Of a stretch of DNA of 64,000 nucleotides, positions 60,490 through 64,000 are shown one piece after another. Source of the stretch: Diadema setosum (lineage: Eukaryota; Echinodermata; Echinoidea; Diadematoida; Diadematidae); contig NC_092690.1 in assembly GCF_964275005.1 (NCBI RefSeq), positions 11,412,010-11,476,009 of the forward strand. Direction: 5' to 3'. Each line of letters begins with the position of its first letter. Positions within the stretch are counted from its first letter, which is position 1. Made by a program: the position numbers and the translations under genes. The notes below the pieces were generated by a model. It made no database searches, was not told the DNA's origin, and worked only from the letters and a program-made list of their open reading frames with translations.

Positions 60490-62860
60490 CTATATTCAAA
60501 TTCAAATTCAAACTTTATTTTCACTTTTTTTTTCCAACAGAATGTACATGAAACAATATCATGAATTTGACGTTCAAAATATACATAACCAGACAGGATT
60601 ATCAACATGTTCATGTCTACATGATCAGTACAAAAAAGAGACATACACTCTATATACACTCTATGAAAAAAAAGTGGAGGTACCCACTCAAAAGACTATG
60701 CTTGTATCGTGTGGATACCTCTAAGGGAAAGGGTGAAAAGGGGATGAAAAACTTACAACTAAAGAGTGCGGGAAACTGGGAAAGTGGGGAATAGAAAAAA
60801 AAAGAAAGAAAGCAAAAGTGGGAAAAGGGGAAAAAACAGGGAAAAGAGGAAGCGAGAGAGAGAGAAAGAGAAAGAGAGAGAGAAAAGCCTAAAACATTTT
60901 GATGCATACACCAAGGGCAATTAGCTAAGCGTCTTCGAAAGTGATACATTGTCGAGCTGCTTTCCTGCGGAAGAGATTGTAACTGTGAGGACGAGAGCAT
61001 GTATGTAATACTAGTACGCAGTAAAAATGATTGATGCCTCAAGAGAACGCAGCCTATATTGAAAGAAGAGAAGGTAATGTCGTGTTTACGAAATACATTA
61101 CAAAATTAAATTCATTCAGTTGCATTATAAAACTTCAAAAGAAACATTTTTAATCTCTTTTTAAAAGAATTCAATTAAGGTGCATTGTTTATATCCATAG
61201 GAAGGGAGTTCCAAAATCTTGGACCTACATAAATAAAAGTCTGCTGAGCTAACATCATAACCTGAACTTTTTTTTTTTTTAATTTTTCAAACCAGATACA
61301 ATATCAGTAACCTCATACCTCGTGGTAGGAGTGAAAAATATTGAATTCATATCATACTGATTTAAAAAATCAGAGAAATGTTTAATAGTATCGGGAATTT
61401 CTTGAGGAATGTTTTCTCCAGTTGTTGTAAAATATGTATTAAAAATTATCAATAATTATCAATTATCAATAATTTCATCATTAAATCTTATTCTCGAAAT
61501 ACTGAACTTTTCATTTTATATATTAATTGCTTGTTTTAATACATTTCATGTACTTTTTATATCACATCTATATCTCTCTAATTGCTTATAATAATATTTT
61601 TTCTTTTCAATACGTATTATCTTAGTGAGGGTATTCTGATACACAGTATATTTGATTCGTGCTTGTTCAGTTTTTTTTTTTCGTTTTAAATACATAAAAC
61701 AATTATGTTTTTCCTATTTATGGAACGCAAAATGGACTTCGAAATCCAAGGAAGCTTTGGTGTTGTTTTATATAGTATAATTCCCTCGTTTATCCTTTCT
61801 TTTAGGAATGTCAATATTCAAATTATTATAAAAAATTTCCATTAAATTATTCAAAGCCAACTTAATGTCATCAGTATCAAACACACAATCCCAATTGACA
61901 TTATCCAAAGAAGCACACAAAGAAGAAAAATTTTCTTGGGTTACTTTGCGCCTCAAGTATCGCTGGGATGAATTATTACTAATATGGTTGAGTTTAAAGT
62001 GCGTCATTATTGGAAAATGATCAGTAATATCTGATAGAATTATCGACGAATTTGGAAGGGTTAAAACATTACTAAATATATTGTCAATTAAAGTGGCTGA
62101 CTGACGTGAAACGCGTGTCGGTTTCGAAATAAGAGGTAAGAAGGAAGAGGATAATAACGCCTCAAAAAATTCTCCAGATATGTTATCCGTTGTGTGTTTT
62201 AACAAATCAATGTTGAAATCACCGAATATAAAAGAGTCTGAGTTCATAAATAAATGGTTTGTAAGCAGCTCAGTGAGATATAATAAAAAGTCTTTGTTGT
62301 TGGAATTTGGAGGTCTGAAAATAATACCTATCACAATGTTTTTATTACCAGGAACAGTAATCTCAATGAAAAGTGACTGAACAAGGTCATTCATTTTGCT
62401 AAGCTCTTCACGGACAGTGCATTCAAAGCAGCGTAAAACATATAAAGCGACTCCACCACCAGAGCGATCAGATCTATTATTCGCAAAAATGTTATACCCT
62501 CCAAGCGCAAAAGATTGTTTTGGACATGAAGACAACCACGTTTCAGTGAGTCCTATCACCGAAAATGAAAATTTGTTTGGATTATCTAACAATAATTGCA
62601 ATTCTTCAAAATGCTTATTTATACTTCTTATATTCAAATGTACCAACGAAAATGTATTTTTCATAAAACCCTTACCAATATCTTTAAATTGATTCACGGT
62701 GACATAATTACACAGTGGAGCTTGAGTCGGTTCATTAAAATCATTCTGCATTTCTTCCGCTGCTGAATTAACATTGTCCGCAACTAAGTCATCAACTAAG
62801 TCATCAACTAAGTCATATGCATCCACATTTTGCTCGAATATTGTCAGCGCAGCTTGCTAT
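60490..62860 (-). mobile_element. LINE family A, internally deleted copy 2
   Basis: The minus-strand endonuclease ORF (61768-62826) is followed within ~460 bp by the C-terminal end of ORF2 near 61150-61260 (LAQQTFIYVGPRFWNSLP, LNSFKKRLKMFLL), with the whole reverse transcriptase missing. A 3' UTR then runs down to a tail of three ATTCAA units at 60493-60510. The C-terminus and tail match copy 1 at 37661-38600, so both belong to one family. The clade is APE-type, Jockey superfamily; no finer call. Confidence 0.8.
61768..62826 (-). pseudogene. LINE A APE endonuclease ORF (352 codons)
   Basis: Motifs in order: LVHLNIRSINKHFEEL (Asn), IGLTETWL (catalytic Glu), RSGGGVALYV, IIFRPPN, FGDFNIDLL (Asp/Asn), SATLIDNIFSN and SDITDHFPI (terminal catalytic SD-x-x-DH, carried as TDHFPI). 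The N-terminus has a small in-frame DDLV repeat. The ORF stays open over the whole domain and ends shortly afterwards, where the reverse transcriptase should begin. Confidence 0.85.
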
Positions 62861-62936
62861 GGATTAAGTCAATGCAGAAAATCAGTATGCAAGAAGACTA
62901 GACATGGTGCATGTATGATGATATCTGGAAAATACC

Positions 62937-62991
62937 TCACAAAAATAATGAATGAATGAATGAATAGATAAATAGATAAATAGATAGATAG

Positions 62992-63047
<56 letters not shown>

Positions 63048-63175
63048 AACGAACGAATAACTAACTGAAAGATTTCAATGAATGAATGAATAAATAAATT
63101 GATTAATTGATAAACAAATGAATAAACAAATAGATAATCAGGGCCTAAATAAATAAATAAATGAATAAAGAGATA
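62937..63175. repeat. GAATGAAT/GATA/TA microsatellite cluster
   Basis: GAATGAAT, then GATAGATAAA units, a ~45-bp TA tract at 62997-63043, then AATAAATGAATAAA units. Confidence 0.9.
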
Positions 63176-63325
63176 AACGTCACTTTCGATTTCATCCTCT
63201 TTCCATGCATGATCAGCAACAAGTAACTTTTCAGATGCTGTCGGCATTCACACTTTGTCTTAAACCAATACATACCACAGTATTGATAACCGTGGCTTTC
63301 TACAAAGTAACGGAAGGTTGTTTAC

Positions 63326-63535
63326 CACATGCGGGCCACGGTGGGGACCACGTTCCGTTAAGGCAGGTTGATCTGATCCTCTCCGTAGGATTACAAATTG
63401 TTATCATGATGATCTCCATGCAGTGGTTGTATATTTGGGGTGAATTGATAGGGTAATAAGACCCTGTCTTTCCTTGGACAAAGTACACCCCTGCTGATAT
63501 GCTTCCAGATGAACAGCCATGGCAGTTTGCACTTA
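63326..63535 (-). CDS. Sushi/CCP-like coding exon
   Basis: A 210-nt exon, phase 1 to phase 1, after the acceptor TTTTTATCTTAG with a GTAAAC donor. It encodes SANCHGCSSGSISAGVYFVQ, a YYPINS segment, HCMEIIMITICNPTERIRST and CLNGTWSPPWPAC. The closing CLNGTWSPPWPAC matches that of the exon at 60209, so the two modules are paralogous. It is the most 5' exon of the minus-strand lectin gene visible here. The signal peptide must lie beyond the right edge or was not recognised. Confidence 0.72.
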
Positions 63536-64000
63536 CTAAGATAAAAACAACAACAAACAAATGTTTAATGGTATCGATCTTATCTAATCCTTCTTTCGAC
63601 TGCAGTTTCTTTCGGACTTATGATTTACTGTACTGATATACGTGTGATGTACGACTATAATATGGAAACACAACATTTGTGTCTGATTATAATGTCCATA
63701 AATCGTCTGAGTGTTTATATTATTCATGCGACGTAGATTGTGATGAGTCGTGTCTGAGTTGCTTCGTATCGGTATATAGGCCAGAATCATTCAGTTCTAT
63801 CTGACTAGATGGCTGAATAGGTTTATGCTCGAATTATGCCTTGCATGATCCATAACCTTTGATCAGAGAAGGAAATGACATGCAGTGTTGATGATGAAGA
63901 TGCTAGTAATTATTGCAAACACAGACATTTTCTATTGTGTACAATCAGCATCACTAATATATATACATATATATATATATATATAATATATATATATATA
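63536..64000 (-). other. Intron or 5' flank of the lectin gene
   Basis: No exon recognised. It ends in a TA dinucleotide tract from about 63956 to the window edge. Confidence 0.4.

Overview
This is a eukaryotic window: AT-rich intergenic DNA, GT-AG introns, GC-rich coding exons, many microsatellites and a dense load of transposable elements. The gene content (a mitochondrial ribosomal protein gene, a multi-Ig receptor, a sushi/EGF-HYR/C-type-lectin gene) and the repeats (AGGTCA-module repeats, short foldback elements, a Penelope-like element, a LINE with a 2A-like N-terminus) fit a marine invertebrate deuterostome, most likely an echinoderm. The phylum is an inference.

1-9.5 kb holds a complete ten-exon plus-strand gene for mitochondrial ribosomal protein L39 (MRPL39, 320 aa, mitochondrial presequence, all splice phases consistent). 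Its introns carry several miniature inverted-repeat elements (MITEs). 10-17.8 kb has no host gene. It contains two copies of a ~1.3 kb repeat built from ~150-bp modules ending in AGGTCA runs, two pogo/Tigger-like MITEs and a 389-bp TTAA-flanked foldback element. 17.8-21 kb holds a ~490-bp TATC array, a tRNA-derived SINE and a GAT array.

22.6-32.9 kb carries the second host gene (plus strand): a type I membrane protein of 805 aa with a signal peptide, five Ig domains, one transmembrane helix and a long lysine/histidine/arginine-rich cytoplasmic tail. The eleven coding exons are phase-consistent, and a polyadenylation signal lies 1.2 kb past the stop.

33-39 kb is retroelement debris: AT repeats, a long-armed inverted repeat and hammerhead-ribozyme-like motifs, a minus-strand Penelope-like element split in two by a ~1.5 kb insertion, and the 3' end of an APE-type LINE (family A). 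39-41 kb has two MITEs and a 54-bp tandem repeat.

41.4 kb to the right edge holds the minus-strand 3' part of a sushi / EGF-HYR-like / C-type-lectin gene whose exons are mostly phase 1. It has been heavily invaded. A 7.7 kb CACTA-like transposon, with its own multi-exon unrecognised gene, sits 13 bp from the lectin acceptor. A three-level nested stack (LINE B inside a CCCCCGTCAC-ended element inside a GTTGTTGCGACAT-ended foldback element, 50328-57832) interrupts one exon. An internally deleted LINE A abuts another exon. No virus-derived element, CRISPR array or RNA gene was recognised.
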